NCBI RefSeq assembly: GCF_040548735.1
Contig: NZ_JBEPSD010000001.1
Coordinates: 2,294,001 to 2,358,000, forward strand
Source: Rhodanobacter soli
GTDB lineage: Bacteria; Pseudomonadota; Gammaproteobacteria; Xanthomonadales; Rhodanobacteraceae
Length of the DNA: 64,000 nt
Direction: 5' to 3'
The position numbers were made by a program, and so were the translations under genes. The notes under the pieces were generated by a model. It searched no databases, had not been told where the DNA came from, and saw only the letters and a program-made list of their open reading frames with translations. Position 1 is the first letter of the stretch. Each line of letters starts with the position of its first letter. Below are positions 1-8,794 of the stretch, one piece after another.

Positions 1-941
1 GCATTGATCGGCACCAGGGTTTCGGTGCGCGTGCCGCTCAATTCACCCGCATCGATCAAGCTGGCGACCCGTTCGAGGATGCGGCCCTGCTCGGCCATGT
101 CGGGGGTGTTGAAGCGCGCGCGGGCGAACATGAATTCCCAGTGGATGCCGATGCATTTGGCCTTGTACGGGTCGCCGATCCTCAGCGCGCCGGCCGGTTC
201 CACGATCAGGCCGACGTGGCCTTGCGGCGCGAGCAGCTGGCCGATCGCGTCCCAGTAATGATCGGTATCGGCGAGGTTGAGCACCGCGTCGACCTGGCCG
301 AAGCCCAGCGCTTCCAACTGCGGCGCCAGCGCGTGGCGATGGTTGACCACGTGCAGCGCACCCATCGTGCGGCACCACTCCGTGGTCTCGTTGCGCGACG
401 CCGTGGCGATCACCGTGAAACCGGCGCGTCGCGCCAGCTGGATCGCGATCGAGCCGACCCCGCCGGCGCCGCCGATCACCAGCAGCGACTTGTCTTCGCC
501 GCCGTGCTCGCTGTCGAACGGCATGCGCTGGAACAGCAGTTCCCACGCGGTGATCGCGGTCAGCGGCAACGCCGCTGCCTCGGCCAGGTCCAGCGACCGC
601 GGCGCATGGCCGGCCAGGCGTGCGTCGACCAGCTGGAACTGCGCGTTGCTGCCGGGGCGGGTGACGTCGCCGGCGTAGTACACGCGATCGCCCGGCTGGA
701 AACCGTCGACCGATTCGCCGACGGCCTCGACGGTACCGGCGGCGTCGTAGCCGAGCACCTTCGGTTGCGTCTCGATCAGCGGCTTGGGCGAGCGGACCTT
801 GGTGTCGACCGGATTCACCGACACCGCCTCGACGCGCACCAGCAGGTCGTGCGCGCCGGGTACGGGCGTGGGCAGTTCCACGTCGAGCAGTGACTGCGGA
901 TCGTCGATCGGCAGGTAGCGGGTGAGTGCGACGGCTTTCAT
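1..941 (-). CDS. Zinc-type alcohol dehydrogenase-like / quinone oxidoreductase, 3' end beyond window
   Basis: A medium-chain dehydrogenase/reductase (ZADH/quinone oxidoreductase group) that would reduce quinones or enals with NADPH in the cytoplasm. The reading frame is open to the left edge, so the C-terminus is missing. It begins MKAVALTRYLPI and carries the GroES-like N-terminal half (VNPVDTKVR, GYDAAGTVEAVG). A Rossmann fingerprint LVIGGAGGVGSIAIQLAR follows near residues 150-170. The structural zinc-binding cysteine cluster of true alcohol dehydrogenases is not evident, which favours the zinc-independent branch despite the usual family name. Its ATG overlaps the stop of the upstream aldo/keto reductase (ATGA), so the two are probably translationally coupled. 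The family is secure, the substrate is not. Confidence 0.88.
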   Translation of the reverse strand, partial: MKAVALTRYLPIDDPQSLLDVELPTPVPGAHDLLVRVEAVSVNPVDTKVRSPKPLIETQPKVLGYDAAGTVEAVGESVDGFQPGDRVYYAGDVTRPGSNAQFQLVDARLAGHAPRSLDLAEAAALPLTAITAWELLFQRMPFDSEHGGEDKSLLVIGGAGGVGSIAIQLARRAGFTVIATASRNETTEWCRTMGALHVVNHRHALAPQLEALGFGQVDAVLNLADTDHYWDAIGQLLAPQGHVGLIVEPAGALRIGDPYKAKCIGIHWEFMFARARFNTPDMAEQGRILERVASLIDAGELSGTRTETLVPIN

Positions 942-1999
942 GCTGGCGGCTCCGTGGGGACGTTGAACGGCACCGGTGGGGGATTGCGCTCGGCGAACAT
1001 GCCGTTCCAGTAGGGATAGTAAGGATACGACGGCATCACCGCGCTGGCAGCATCCAGTCGCGCAACCTGCGCCGCATCGAGCGCCCAGCCGACCGCACCC
1101 AGGTTGTCGCGCAGCTGCTGCTCGTTGCGCGCACCGACCAGCACGCTGGACACGGTGGGCCGCTGCAGCAGCCAGTTCAGCGCGACCTGCGGCACGCTCC
1201 TGCCGGTTTCCGCGGCCACCGCGTCCAGCGCGTCGACCACGCGATACAGCCGTTCCTCGTCCACCGGCGGCGCGAAGCCGGCGGTGTCGTGCAGGCGGCT
1301 GCCGGGCGGCAGCGGCTGGCCGCGGCGGATCTTGCCGGTGAGCCGACCCCAGCCGAGCGGACTCCACACGATCGCGCCGAGGCCCTGGTCCAGCCCCAGC
1401 GGCATCAACTCCCACTCGTAGTCGCGGCCGACCAGCGAGTAGTAGGTCTGGTTCGCCACGAAGCGCGAGTAGCCCAGCTTGTCGGAGGCGGCCTGCGATT
1501 TCATCAGCTGCCAGCCGGAAAAATTCGACGCGCCGAGGTAGCGCAGCTTGCCGGCGCGCACCAGGTCGTCCAGCGTCGACATCACCTGCTCCACCGGCGT
1601 CATCGCGTCGAAGTGATGCAGCTGCAGCAGGTCGATGTAGTCGGTGCCCAGGCGTTTCAGCGCGCGCTCGACGCCGCCGATCAGATGATGGCGCGAGGCG
1701 CCGGCGTCATTCGGGCCATCGCCTGCGCGCAGGGAGATCTTGGTCGAGATGATCGCCTGCTCACGTCGGCCCTTCAGCGCGGCGCCCAGGATCGTTTCCG
1801 ACGCGCCCTCCGAATAGACGTCCGCGGTGTCGAACAGGTTCACGCCGGCATCGAGGCAGATGTCGATCAGCCGCTTCGCCTCGGTGACATCGGTGTGGCC
1901 CCAGGCGCTGAACAGCGGCCCCTTGCCGCCGAACGTGCCGGCGCCGAAACCGAGCGCGGGCACCTTGAAGCCGGAAGTGCCGAGATAGCGGTAGTCCAT
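938..1999 (-). CDS. Aldo/keto reductase
   Basis: A 353-residue NAD(P)H-dependent aldo/keto reductase of the TIM-barrel family, reducing carbonyl substrates in the cytoplasm. The start MDYRYLGTSGFKVPALGFGAG is typical of the YajO/YhdN-like branch. The catalytic tetrad is visible: Asp and Tyr in FDTADVYSEG, Lys in IISTKISLR and His in LLQLHHFD. The C-terminal cofactor region SSVLVGARNEQQLRDNL is present. It sits 18 bases after the MFS gene and overlaps the next gene by four bases, so the three probably form one transcript. The substrate cannot be inferred. Confidence 0.93.
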   Translation of the reverse strand: MDYRYLGTSGFKVPALGFGAGTFGGKGPLFSAWGHTDVTEAKRLIDICLDAGVNLFDTADVYSEGASETILGAALKGRREQAIISTKISLRAGDGPNDAGASRHHLIGGVERALKRLGTDYIDLLQLHHFDAMTPVEQVMSTLDDLVRAGKLRYLGASNFSGWQLMKSQAASDKLGYSRFVANQTYYSLVGRDYEWELMPLGLDQGLGAIVWSPLGWGRLTGKIRRGQPLPPGSRLHDTAGFAPPVDEERLYRVVDALDAVAAETGRSVPQVALNWLLQRPTVSSVLVGARNEQQLRDNLGAVGWALDAAQVARLDAASAVMPSYPYYPYWNGMFAERNPPPVPFNVPTEPPA

Positions 2000-2017
2000 G
2001 AATGCAGTCCTTCGAAG

Positions 2018-3238
2018 TCAAAGTGAGCTGTCGGTGCAGGCCGCGACGGTCGCGCTGCGTACCGGCCGGGAACTGGAGCGCACGCTCCACAGCGCCACGG
2101 CGAAGCCGAGCACGGTGACCAGCGCCGCCGCCCAGGTCACCGCGCCGAGGCCTGGGCCGTGGCTGATCACCGCGCCGCCCAGCCACGCGCCGATCGCGTT
2201 GCCGAGATTGAACGCGGCGATGTTGAAGCTCGACGCCAGCACCTGGCCGCCACCGGCGGCCTGCTGCAGCACGCGCAACTGCAGCGGTGCCACGGTGGCG
2301 AACGCGGCGATGCCGAGCAGGCCGGTGAACGCGATCGTCGCCGGCTTGCTGTGCAGGGCGAACGTCATCGCGGCCAGCACGATCGCCAGCGCCGCGAGCG
2401 AGCCGAGCAGGGTCGGTACCAGGGCGCGATCGGCGAGGCGGCCGCCGAGCAGGTTGCCGATCACCAGGCCGCCGCCGAACACCAGCAGGATCGGCGACAC
2501 CGCGCTGTCGGCGAAGCCGGTGACGCGGGTCAGGATCGGCTGGATATAGGTGAATACCGCGAACACGCCGGCGAAGCCGAGCACGGTGACCAGCAGGCCG
2601 AGCAATACCTGTGGCCGTGCGATGCCTTTCAACTCCTCCATGAAGCGCACCGGCGCGGCGTCGCCGCGGTCGGCCGGCACCAGGGTGGCGATGATCGCGG
2701 TGGCCAGCACGCCGATCGCCGTCACCGCCCAGAACGTGGCGCGCCAGCCGAACGCATGGCCCAGCCAGGCACCGGCCGGCACGCCGAGCAGGGTGGCCAC
2801 GGTCAGGCCGGTGAACATGATCGAGATCGCCGAGGCCTTGCGGTCCTCCGCCACCAGCCCGGTCGCCACCACCGCGCCCACGCCGAAGAAGGTGCCGTGG
2901 GCGAGCGAAGTGATCACCCGCGCGATCATCAGCACGCCGTAGCTTGGCGCCAGCGCGCTGGCCAGGTTGCCGACGGTGAAGATCAGCATCAGCGCGACCA
3001 GCGCGGTCTTGCGTGGCAGCCGGCTGGTCGCCGCGGTCAGTAGCGGCGCGCCGACGAACACGCCCAGCGCATAACCGGAGATCAGCAAGCCGGCGGCCGC
3101 GATGCCGACGTGCAGGTCGGCGGCGACCTGCAGCAACAGGCCCATGATCACGAATTCGGTGGTGCCGATGCCGAACGCGCCCGCGGTCAGCGCGTACAGC
3201 GCCAGTGGTGTGCGGGGTCGGGGGGAAAGAGAGCGCAT
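2018..3238 (-). CDS. MFS transporter, DHA1/YdhP-like efflux protein
   Basis: A 406-residue major facilitator with about twelve hydrophobic segments. The N-terminal signature GAFGIGTTEFVIMGLL in the first helix is characteristic of the AraJ/YdhP/PbuE subgroup of 12-helix exporters (arabinose-polymer, purine or drug efflux). The loop 2-3 motif is degenerate (GAPLLTAATSRLPRKTAL). It is probably the first gene of a three-gene minus-strand unit with the aldo/keto reductase and the dehydrogenase, and it faces a divergent LysR gene across about 100 bases. Efflux of a small electrophilic or phenolic compound is an inference from these neighbours. Confidence 0.92.
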   Translation of the reverse strand: MRSLSPRPRTPLALYALTAGAFGIGTTEFVIMGLLLQVAADLHVGIAAAGLLISGYALGVFVGAPLLTAATSRLPRKTALVALMLIFTVGNLASALAPSYGVLMIARVITSLAHGTFFGVGAVVATGLVAEDRKASAISIMFTGLTVATLLGVPAGAWLGHAFGWRATFWAVTAIGVLATAIIATLVPADRGDAAPVRFMEELKGIARPQVLLGLLVTVLGFAGVFAVFTYIQPILTRVTGFADSAVSPILLVFGGGLVIGNLLGGRLADRALVPTLLGSLAALAIVLAAMTFALHSKPATIAFTGLLGIAAFATVAPLQLRVLQQAAGGGQVLASSFNIAAFNLGNAIGAWLGGAVISHGPGLGAVTWAAALVTVLGFAVALWSVRSSSRPVRSATVAACTDSSL

Positions 3239-3308
3239 CAGGGTCGTCCGGAGGAAAAGAGGCGCAGCTTAGGCGCTTGCCTTTTCGCCAAAAACCACCA
3301 GGATGGCT

Positions 3309-3329
3309 AATCATTATCAACAAATGATT
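3309..3329. promoter_or_regulatory. 7-bp inverted repeat between MFS and LysR genes, candidate operator
   Basis: AATCATT (3309-3315) and AATGATT (3323-3329) are perfect inverted repeats separated by seven bases, in an AT-rich patch unlike the surrounding GC-rich sequence. The spacing fits the T-N11-A type LysR operator. It ends just before the LysR ATG and lies about 70 bases upstream of the MFS start, so it could serve autorepression and activation of the divergent genes. No binding evidence exists. Confidence 0.45.
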
Positions 3330-3336
3330 GAAAGTC

Positions 3337-4245
3337 ATGGATCGCATCGGCGACCTCAGCCTGTTCCTGCGCGTGCTCGACCTCGGCTCGATCAGCGCCG
3401 CGGCGCGCAGCCTCGACCTGTCGGTGGCGGTGGCCAGCCAGCGCCTCAAGCGGCTGGAACGCGAGCTCGGCGTGCGCCTGCTGCACCGGACCACGCGCCA
3501 GCTGCACGCCACGCCCGAAGGCGCCGCGCTCGCCGAGCAGGGACGCGCGCTGGTGGAGGATCTGGAAGCGCTTACCGGCGGCTTGCGCCAGTCCGCCACC
3601 GAGGTCAGCGGCATCTTGCGGGTGACCATCCCGGCCTCGTTCGGGCAGCAGTACATCTCGCCGCTGCTGCCGGAGTTCCTCGCCCTGCATCCGCGGGTGA
3701 AGCTCAGCGTGAACCTCAACGACCAGATCCTGGATCTGGTCGGCTCGGGTTTCGACCTGGGCATCCGTGTCGGCGCGCTGGGCGATTCCGGCCTGGTCGC
3801 GCGCCAGCTGGCAACCAACCGGCGCGTGCTGTGTGCCTCGCCGGACTACCTGCGGCGGCACGGCACGCCGCGCACGCCGGCGGACCTGGCAACGCACGAC
3901 TGCCTGCTGCTGGTCGGCAGCCAGGGCCGGCAGGACATCTGGCGCTTCACCGACCGCAAGGGCCGCGAAATCGCGCAGCGGGTGCAGGGCCGCTTCGAGA
4001 GCAACCAGGGAGAACTGCTGCGCGACGCGGTGGTGGCCGGGCTCGGCATCGCGCTGCATTCGGTCTGGCACGTGCACGAGCAACTGCGCGACGGCCGGCT
4101 GCAGGTGCTGCTGCCCGACTATCCGATCGCCGCCACCGGCATCCACGCGGTGATGCCGCAGCGCCGGCTGGTGCCGCCACGGGTGCGCGCGTTCGTGGAT
4201 TTCCTGGCCGAGCGGCTGGGCGAGCATCCGCCGTGGGAGCGCTGA
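3337..4245 (+). CDS. LysR-family transcriptional regulator
   Basis: A 302-residue LysR-type regulator. The winged helix-turn-helix occupies residues 1-60 (GSISAAARSLDLSVAVASQRLKRLE is the recognition region), followed by a linker helix and a periplasmic-binding-like effector domain (ILRVTIPASFGQQYISPLLPEF onward). I chose ATG 3337 (MDRIGDLSLF) over an in-frame TTG three codons upstream because MDRI/MDxL is the usual LysR beginning. It is divergent from the MFS-aldo/keto reductase-dehydrogenase unit, the standard arrangement for a LysR protein controlling its neighbours. It resembles the DsdC/AaeR-like branch often linked to aldehyde or quinone stress genes. The inducer is unknown. Confidence 0.92.
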   Translation: MDRIGDLSLFLRVLDLGSISAAARSLDLSVAVASQRLKRLERELGVRLLHRTTRQLHATPEGAALAEQGRALVEDLEALTGGLRQSATEVSGILRVTIPASFGQQYISPLLPEFLALHPRVKLSVNLNDQILDLVGSGFDLGIRVGALGDSGLVARQLATNRRVLCASPDYLRRHGTPRTPADLATHDCLLLVGSQGRQDIWRFTDRKGREIAQRVQGRFESNQGELLRDAVVAGLGIALHSVWHVHEQLRDGRLQVLLPDYPIAATGIHAVMPQRRLVPPRVRAFVDFLAERLGEHPPWER

Positions 4246-4283
4246 GCTTGTAAGCTTCGACCATCCCCCGCAGGAGTCGCCCG

Positions 4284-5306
4284 ATGCACAGCCAGGACAC
4301 TTCGAACCCGCCGCGTCACGGTATCCGCCGCGCCATCCTGGCCTTGCTCGCGTTGCTGGTGCTGTGCGTGGCGGCGTTGATGTGGTGGTGGGACAGCGAG
4401 CCGCCGCTGTTCGAGCCGGCGGCGGTGACCCAGGCGCAGATGCAGAAACTGAAGCGACCGGCCAGCACCGGCGCCGCTACCACGGTCACCCTGATCACCT
4501 CGGTGCGCACCCTGCTCGACAAGCGCGGCGGCTACCTCAGCAACGACAAGCTGCCGCCGGGCGTGTTCATGGACAACGTTCCCAATTGGGAATTCGGTTC
4601 GCTGACCGCGTCGCGCGACCTGGTGCGTGCGCTGCGCAACGACTTCAGCCGCTCGCAGACGCAGTCGACCGAGGACAAGGATCTGGCCGAGGCCGATCCG
4701 CTGCTCAACAGTCCGAACGACCGCTGGCTGCTGCCCAGCTCGGAGAGCCAGTACCGCAAGGCGATCAAGCATCTGGACGGCTATCTGGGCCGGCTCGGCG
4801 ACAGCGACGACAGCAATGCGCACTTCTACGCGCGCGCCGACAACCTGGCCGATTACCTGCAGGTCGCTTCGGCGCGGCTGGGCTCGCTGTCGCAGCGGCT
4901 GTCGGCCAGCGTGGGCCAGATCCGCCTCGGCGATGTTCCCTCGGTCGACGCGCCGGCCGAGGCCAGCACGGCGCGCGCGCCCGGCGGCGGCCGGCTGGTG
5001 AAAACCTCGTGGAGCAGGATCGACGACAACTTCTACGAGGCGCGCGGCTACACCTGGACCCTGCTGGAACAGCTGAAGGCGTTCCAGCAGGATTTCGGCC
5101 CGATCCTGCGCAGCAAGCACGCCGACGTCAGCCTGCAACAGGTGATCCGCGAGCTGGAGGAAGCGCAGCGCCCGCTGCACAGCCCGATGGTGCTGAACGG
5201 TTCGCCCTTCGGCTTCTTCGCCAACCATTCGCTGGTGATGGCGAACTACGTGTCGCGCGCGAATGCGGCGCTGATCGACCTGCGCGAGTTGCTCAGGCGC
5301 GGCTGA
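4284..5306 (+). CDS. DUF2333 family inner-membrane protein
   Basis: A 340-residue protein matching the DUF2333 family by overall layout. A short cytoplasmic N-terminus is followed by one transmembrane helix at residues 15-36 (ILALLALLVLCVAALMWWW) and a long helical periplasmic domain. That domain contains DKRGGYLSNDKLPPGVFMDN and NWEFGSLTASRDLVRALRNDFSRSQ, which I recognise as the conserved core of the family. No biochemical function is established. It follows the LysR gene by 38 bases but is probably independent of it. A strong hairpin follows directly after its stop. Confidence 0.85.
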   Translation: MHSQDTSNPPRHGIRRAILALLALLVLCVAALMWWWDSEPPLFEPAAVTQAQMQKLKRPASTGAATTVTLITSVRTLLDKRGGYLSNDKLPPGVFMDNVPNWEFGSLTASRDLVRALRNDFSRSQTQSTEDKDLAEADPLLNSPNDRWLLPSSESQYRKAIKHLDGYLGRLGDSDDSNAHFYARADNLADYLQVASARLGSLSQRLSASVGQIRLGDVPSVDAPAEASTARAPGGGRLVKTSWSRIDDNFYEARGYTWTLLEQLKAFQQDFGPILRSKHADVSLQQVIRELEEAQRPLHSPMVLNGSPFGFFANHSLVMANYVSRANAALIDLRELLRRG

Positions 5307-5312
5307 GTCCGT

Positions 5313-5350
5313 TGCACGACCACTCCCGCTTCGGCGGGATTGGTCGTGCA
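5313..5350. terminator. Strong hairpin between convergent DUF2333 and ppa genes
   Basis: A perfect 10-bp outer stem (TGCACGACCA with TGGTCGTGCA) encloses an inner CCCGC-ttcg-GCGGG stem with a stable UUCG-type loop. It lies between two convergent genes. The following T-tract is weak, so termination may be less efficient than the stem suggests. Confidence 0.65.
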
Positions 5351-5450
5351 GCGGCGTGTTTCATCTTCACCCGCGCCACCGGCGCATCACGCGGCGAATG
5401 GTGCGGGGGTCTGCGGCGCTTCTGGTGTAGCTGAGGAGGGGACGCGCGCC

Positions 5451-5990
5451 TCAGTCGCTGATGGCATCCTGGTAACGCTGGAAACCGGCCACGATCTCGG
5501 CCTTGGCCTCGTCGGCGCCGACCCAGCCCTCCACCTTCACCCACTTGCCCTTCTCAAGATCCTTGTAGTGCTCGAAGAAGTGGCCGATGCGTTCCAGCCA
5601 GTGCGGCGAGACGCCCTTCATGTCGTTGATGTGCGCGTAGCCCGGGAACACCTTGGGCGACGGGATCACCACCAGCTTCTCGTCGCTGCCGGCCTCGTCG
5701 GTCATCTTCAGCATGCCGACCGGGTGGCAGCGGATCACCGAACCCACGGCCAGCGGCAGCGGCAGGATCACCACGGCGTCCAGCGGATCGCCATCGCCAC
5801 CCAAGGTGCGCGGCACGTAGCCGTAGTTGCACGGGTAGCGCATCGGAGTGGACAGGATGCGGTCGACGAAGATCGCGCCGCTTTCCTTCTCCACTTCGTA
5901 CTTGACCGGCTCGGCATCCTTGGGGATTTCGATGATGACGTTGATTTCGTCCGGCACGTTGCGGCCGGCGGAGACGAGGTGCAGACCCAT
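5451..5990 (-). CDS. ppa: Inorganic pyrophosphatase
   Basis: Soluble family I inorganic pyrophosphatase, 179 residues, which hydrolyses PPi to 2 Pi and pulls biosynthetic reactions forward in the cytoplasm. The start MGLHLVSAGRNVPDEINVII follows an AAGGA ribosome site. The metal-binding core is intact: GDGDPLDAVV and the acidic VFPGYAHINDMKGV region, with KWVKVEGW near the end. Length is normal for bacterial PPases. It is one of three PPi-consuming enzymes in the window, with the membrane pyrophosphatase and PPi-phosphofructokinase. Having both a soluble and an energy-conserving PPase implies that PPi is partitioned between waste and use. Confidence 0.97.
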   Translation of the reverse strand: MGLHLVSAGRNVPDEINVIIEIPKDAEPVKYEVEKESGAIFVDRILSTPMRYPCNYGYVPRTLGGDGDPLDAVVILPLPLAVGSVIRCHPVGMLKMTDEAGSDEKLVVIPSPKVFPGYAHINDMKGVSPHWLERIGHFFEHYKDLEKGKWVKVEGWVGADEAKAEIVAGFQRYQDAISD

Positions 5991-6084
5991 GGAGTGTCCT
6001 TGGCGATGAAGGGGAAAAGAAGGTTCGCAAGAATACGCCAAACGCTGCTGCGACGCAGCAACGGCGGGCTCGCCACGGCGGTGG

Positions 6085-6939
6085 TCAGGCCTTCTTCGGC
6101 TTCTTGTAAGGCCGCTCGCGCAGCCATTTGGTGGCGATCCACTTCTCGCCCTGCAGCACCGGCAGGCCGGCGTGCAGCGAACTCTGGTCGCCGCCTTCGT
6201 AGGCGAAATACACGGCTGCGCCACGCCGCGCGGTGACGGTGAGGCCGATCTCGGGGAACGCCGTGCCGCCGCCTTGCGCGGGCGTGTTCAGGTACATCAC
6301 CACGCTGGCGATGCGCTGACCGCCCACTGCGGTGATCGCGCCGTAGCCCGGCTGCTCCGGGTCGAACCAGTCGAAGTGCGGCTCGTACTCCTGGCCCGGC
6401 AGGTAATGCAGGATCTGCAGCCCTTCGCCGTGGCTGGCCGGCACGCCGAGCAGGGTGGCCAGGCGCTGCTCGATGCGGCCGACCAGCGGCACTTCGTTCA
6501 AGGTGAAGAACATCCCCTCGCTGGTGCGCCGCTGGTCCACCTGATGGCGGCCCTCGCTGTCGACGGTGAGCGCGCGTTGCAGCCGCGGTCGCGCCAGCTC
6601 GATCAGTTCGTCGCATTCCTCCGCGCTGAGGATGTTTTCCAGCACCCGCAGCGCCGGCATGTCGACGCCGAGCGAGACGCCCACGGCATGCCCGTCAATG
6701 CAGACCTCCGGCGCCTCGGGATGTTTCGTGCGCAGACCCTGCGGCGATCCCTTGGCGGTGCTGGCGAGCAGCGTGGCCAGCGGCAGCTTCAGCACCTCGG
6801 CGACGATGCTGCGGCTCTGCCGCGGGTCGTAGCCGTTCTCCTTCAGCAGCCGCAACACTTCCGGCACACCATGCCCGGCCCGCGTCGTGGCCAGGATCCA
6901 TTCGCGCAATTCGGGGCTGATGGTGGTGCGTGGGTGCAT
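6085..6939 (-). CDS. 2OG-Fe(II) oxygenase, prolyl 4-hydroxylase-like
   Basis: A 284-residue Fe(II)/2-oxoglutarate dioxygenase resembling the catalytic domain of prolyl 4-hydroxylase alpha subunits. The iron ligands are readable: His and Asp in EPHFDWF and the distal His in SSLHAGLPV, with the 2-oxoglutarate-binding Lys in GEKWIATKW. The first 100 residues form a helical extension (MHPRTTISPELREWILATTR). Bacterial members hydroxylate prolines in proteins such as EF-Tu, but the target here is unknown. It stands alone upstream of ppa on the same strand, 94 bases away. Confidence 0.9.
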   Translation of the reverse strand: MHPRTTISPELREWILATTRAGHGVPEVLRLLKENGYDPRQSRSIVAEVLKLPLATLLASTAKGSPQGLRTKHPEAPEVCIDGHAVGVSLGVDMPALRVLENILSAEECDELIELARPRLQRALTVDSEGRHQVDQRRTSEGMFFTLNEVPLVGRIEQRLATLLGVPASHGEGLQILHYLPGQEYEPHFDWFDPEQPGYGAITAVGGQRIASVVMYLNTPAQGGGTAFPEIGLTVTARRGAAVYFAYEGGDQSSLHAGLPVLQGEKWIATKWLRERPYKKPKKA

Positions 6940-6970
6940 GACTTGCAGGATCGACCGGGGTGTACAGAGC

Positions 6971-8449
6971 TTACTTCACACTGCAACGCTGCCGAAGTTC
7001 GAACGATTCATTCGCGATCTGCATGTCGATTTCATCCAGGCAGCGGCCAAACAGTTGCATGGCCTCCCGCAATTCATGGATGGACAGGCCGCAATAGCCC
7101 AACATCAGGCCAGGCCGCGAAGGCGCGTGGATGTAGTGAGGCGCCATGGAGTACAGGCCCAGGCCCCGCTCATGAGCCAGATCAATCAGTTGCTGCACCT
7201 GCGCATGATCGTAGCCGGGCAGCCATGCCACGACGTGCATGCCCGCTGGTGAATCGACGATTTCCACCCGCTGCCCCGCATATTGCTGCAGGCCGCGAAT
7301 CAGTTCGTCGCGGCGCGCCTTGAGCTCCTTGCGCGCGAGTCGCAGATGTCTTTCGAAGCCGCCACTTTCCATGAAGTGTGCAAGTGCGGCCTGCGCGATG
7401 CCTGGGCAGGAGAAGTCGCTGAGAAACTTGGCGTTGATGAAGTCGTCCCGCAACGCCACCGGCAGCACGATGTAAGCCAGTCGCAGGGAGCCGAACAACA
7501 CTTTGGAGAAGGTGCCGACATAGATCACACGATCGTGCTGATCAAGCGATCGCAGCGCAGCCAGGGGCTGGGCGTCATAACGGAATTCGCCGTCGTAGTC
7601 GTCCTCGAGAATCCAGCAGCGCTGTGCCTCCGCATAGCGCAGCAGTTCCAATCGTCGCGGCAGGGACATGGACACGCCGGTGGGGAACTGGTGCGATGGA
7701 GTCACGCAGATCAGCGGCGGGGACGGCCTTGGCAGCGCGGCACAGAGCAAGCCGTCCTCGTCCACGGGCACGGTACAAACGCGTGCGCCGTGGGAGATGA
7801 GTGCCTGGTAGACGCCGAAATAATGAGGCTCCTCGATGACTACCGGGTCGCCCTCATTCAGCAGCACGCGGGCAGTGAGCGAAATGGCCTGCTGGGTTCC
7901 ACTGACGATCAGCACGTTTTCGGGCAAGGCCTGCACGCCACGTCGGCGGGCCAGGTATTCGCAAACCTGCTCGCGTAGTGGCAGCGAACCCTGTGAAGAG
8001 ATTGCGCTGGTTGGCGTATAGGTGGCCGCGCGCGCCAGTTCGCGCCCCCAGACCTCGCTCAGGGAGGGATTGAGCAGCGGGTTGCCGTACTGCAGGTTGT
8101 AGCGCAAACCCTGATGTGCCTGGGCGACCTTTCGGTCCTGTATTCCACGCGCCCGATGAGCGTAGCGCGAGGGGGCCGTGATCGAGCGCTCGGTCTGGTG
8201 TGGCGGTTGGCCTATTTGCAGCTCCGCTACGTAGCTGCCCGAACCAACGCGGGCCTCGATGAAACTTTCGGCGCGCAACTGCTCGTAGGCCGCCAGCACG
8301 GTGGTGCGCGAGAGTCCCAGTTGCTGTGCCAGCTCTCGCGTGGCAGGCAGTCGTGAGCCCGACCTTATGCGGCCGCTGAGAATCGCGGTCCGCATGGCCC
8401 GGATGAGCTGGCCGTACTGCGGACCATTGCCGTCAAGAATGAGAAACAT
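6971..8449 (-). CDS. MocR/PdxR-type GntR regulator with aminotransferase domain
   Basis: A 492-residue fusion of a GntR winged helix (residues 1-75, including LPATRELAQQLGLSRTTVLA) with a fold-type I aminotransferase domain. The PLP-binding lysine is present in YVGTFSKVLFGSLR. Such proteins sense PLP or amino compounds and regulate vitamin B6, GABA or taurine genes. I start at ATG 8449 (MFLILDGNGPQYGQL), preceded by GGAG, rather than at a longer upstream frame with no family similarity. Most MocR genes lie divergent to their target, but here the upstream neighbour is the end of a TonB-receptor gene. The regulated gene is therefore not obvious. Confidence 0.92.
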   Translation of the reverse strand: MFLILDGNGPQYGQLIRAMRTAILSGRIRSGSRLPATRELAQQLGLSRTTVLAAYEQLRAESFIEARVGSGSYVAELQIGQPPHQTERSITAPSRYAHRARGIQDRKVAQAHQGLRYNLQYGNPLLNPSLSEVWGRELARAATYTPTSAISSQGSLPLREQVCEYLARRRGVQALPENVLIVSGTQQAISLTARVLLNEGDPVVIEEPHYFGVYQALISHGARVCTVPVDEDGLLCAALPRPSPPLICVTPSHQFPTGVSMSLPRRLELLRYAEAQRCWILEDDYDGEFRYDAQPLAALRSLDQHDRVIYVGTFSKVLFGSLRLAYIVLPVALRDDFINAKFLSDFSCPGIAQAALAHFMESGGFERHLRLARKELKARRDELIRGLQQYAGQRVEIVDSPAGMHVVAWLPGYDHAQVQQLIDLAHERGLGLYSMAPHYIHAPSRPGLMLGYCGLSIHELREAMQLFGRCLDEIDMQIANESFELRQRCSVK

Positions 8450-8576
8450 GCCAGATCTCCGAGGGGTTTCAGAAATGCTGTCGTTGGATTTTCCATCGCG
8501 ACGCGGGGGAAGCGCTGCGATGGCAAGCGAGCTTAGGTGCTGCGGCGGTCCGGTGCGTGCGGCAGAAGTCATGCCG

Positions 8577-8592
8577 TCGACAGATCTGTCGA
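8577..8592. promoter_or_regulatory. 16-bp perfect palindrome upstream of MocR gene
   Basis: TCGACAGATCTGTCGA is a perfect 16-bp palindrome 128 bases upstream of the MocR start. It has no loop and no T-tract, so it resembles a dimeric protein-binding site more than a terminator. The rest of 8450-8736 shows no gene I can support. Confidence 0.4.
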
Positions 8593-8736
8593 TATGGCGA
8601 ACAACGATCGGCAGCGGTGGAGCGGAGACCTTCGGCTGAATGCGCCGGCGCCGAAGCGGATCGTCTTCGCCGCCCTTGTCGATCGGCTGTTTTCCGCATG
8701 TACACGCCGAGGTGGCGCGAGTTTTCGCGGCGGTCA

Positions 8737-8774
8737 AAAAACAGGAACACCGCCGGCATGCCGACGGTGTTCCT
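8737..8774 (-). terminator. Rho-independent terminator of the Oar-like TonB receptor gene
   Basis: AGGAACACCG pairs with CGGTGTTCCT around an inner CGGCATGCCG palindrome. On the minus strand the stem is followed by six T residues (A run at 8737-8742). It lies directly after the receptor stop codon. Confidence 0.85.
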
Positions 8775-8794
8775 GGTTCAGCACTTCCGGGCGA

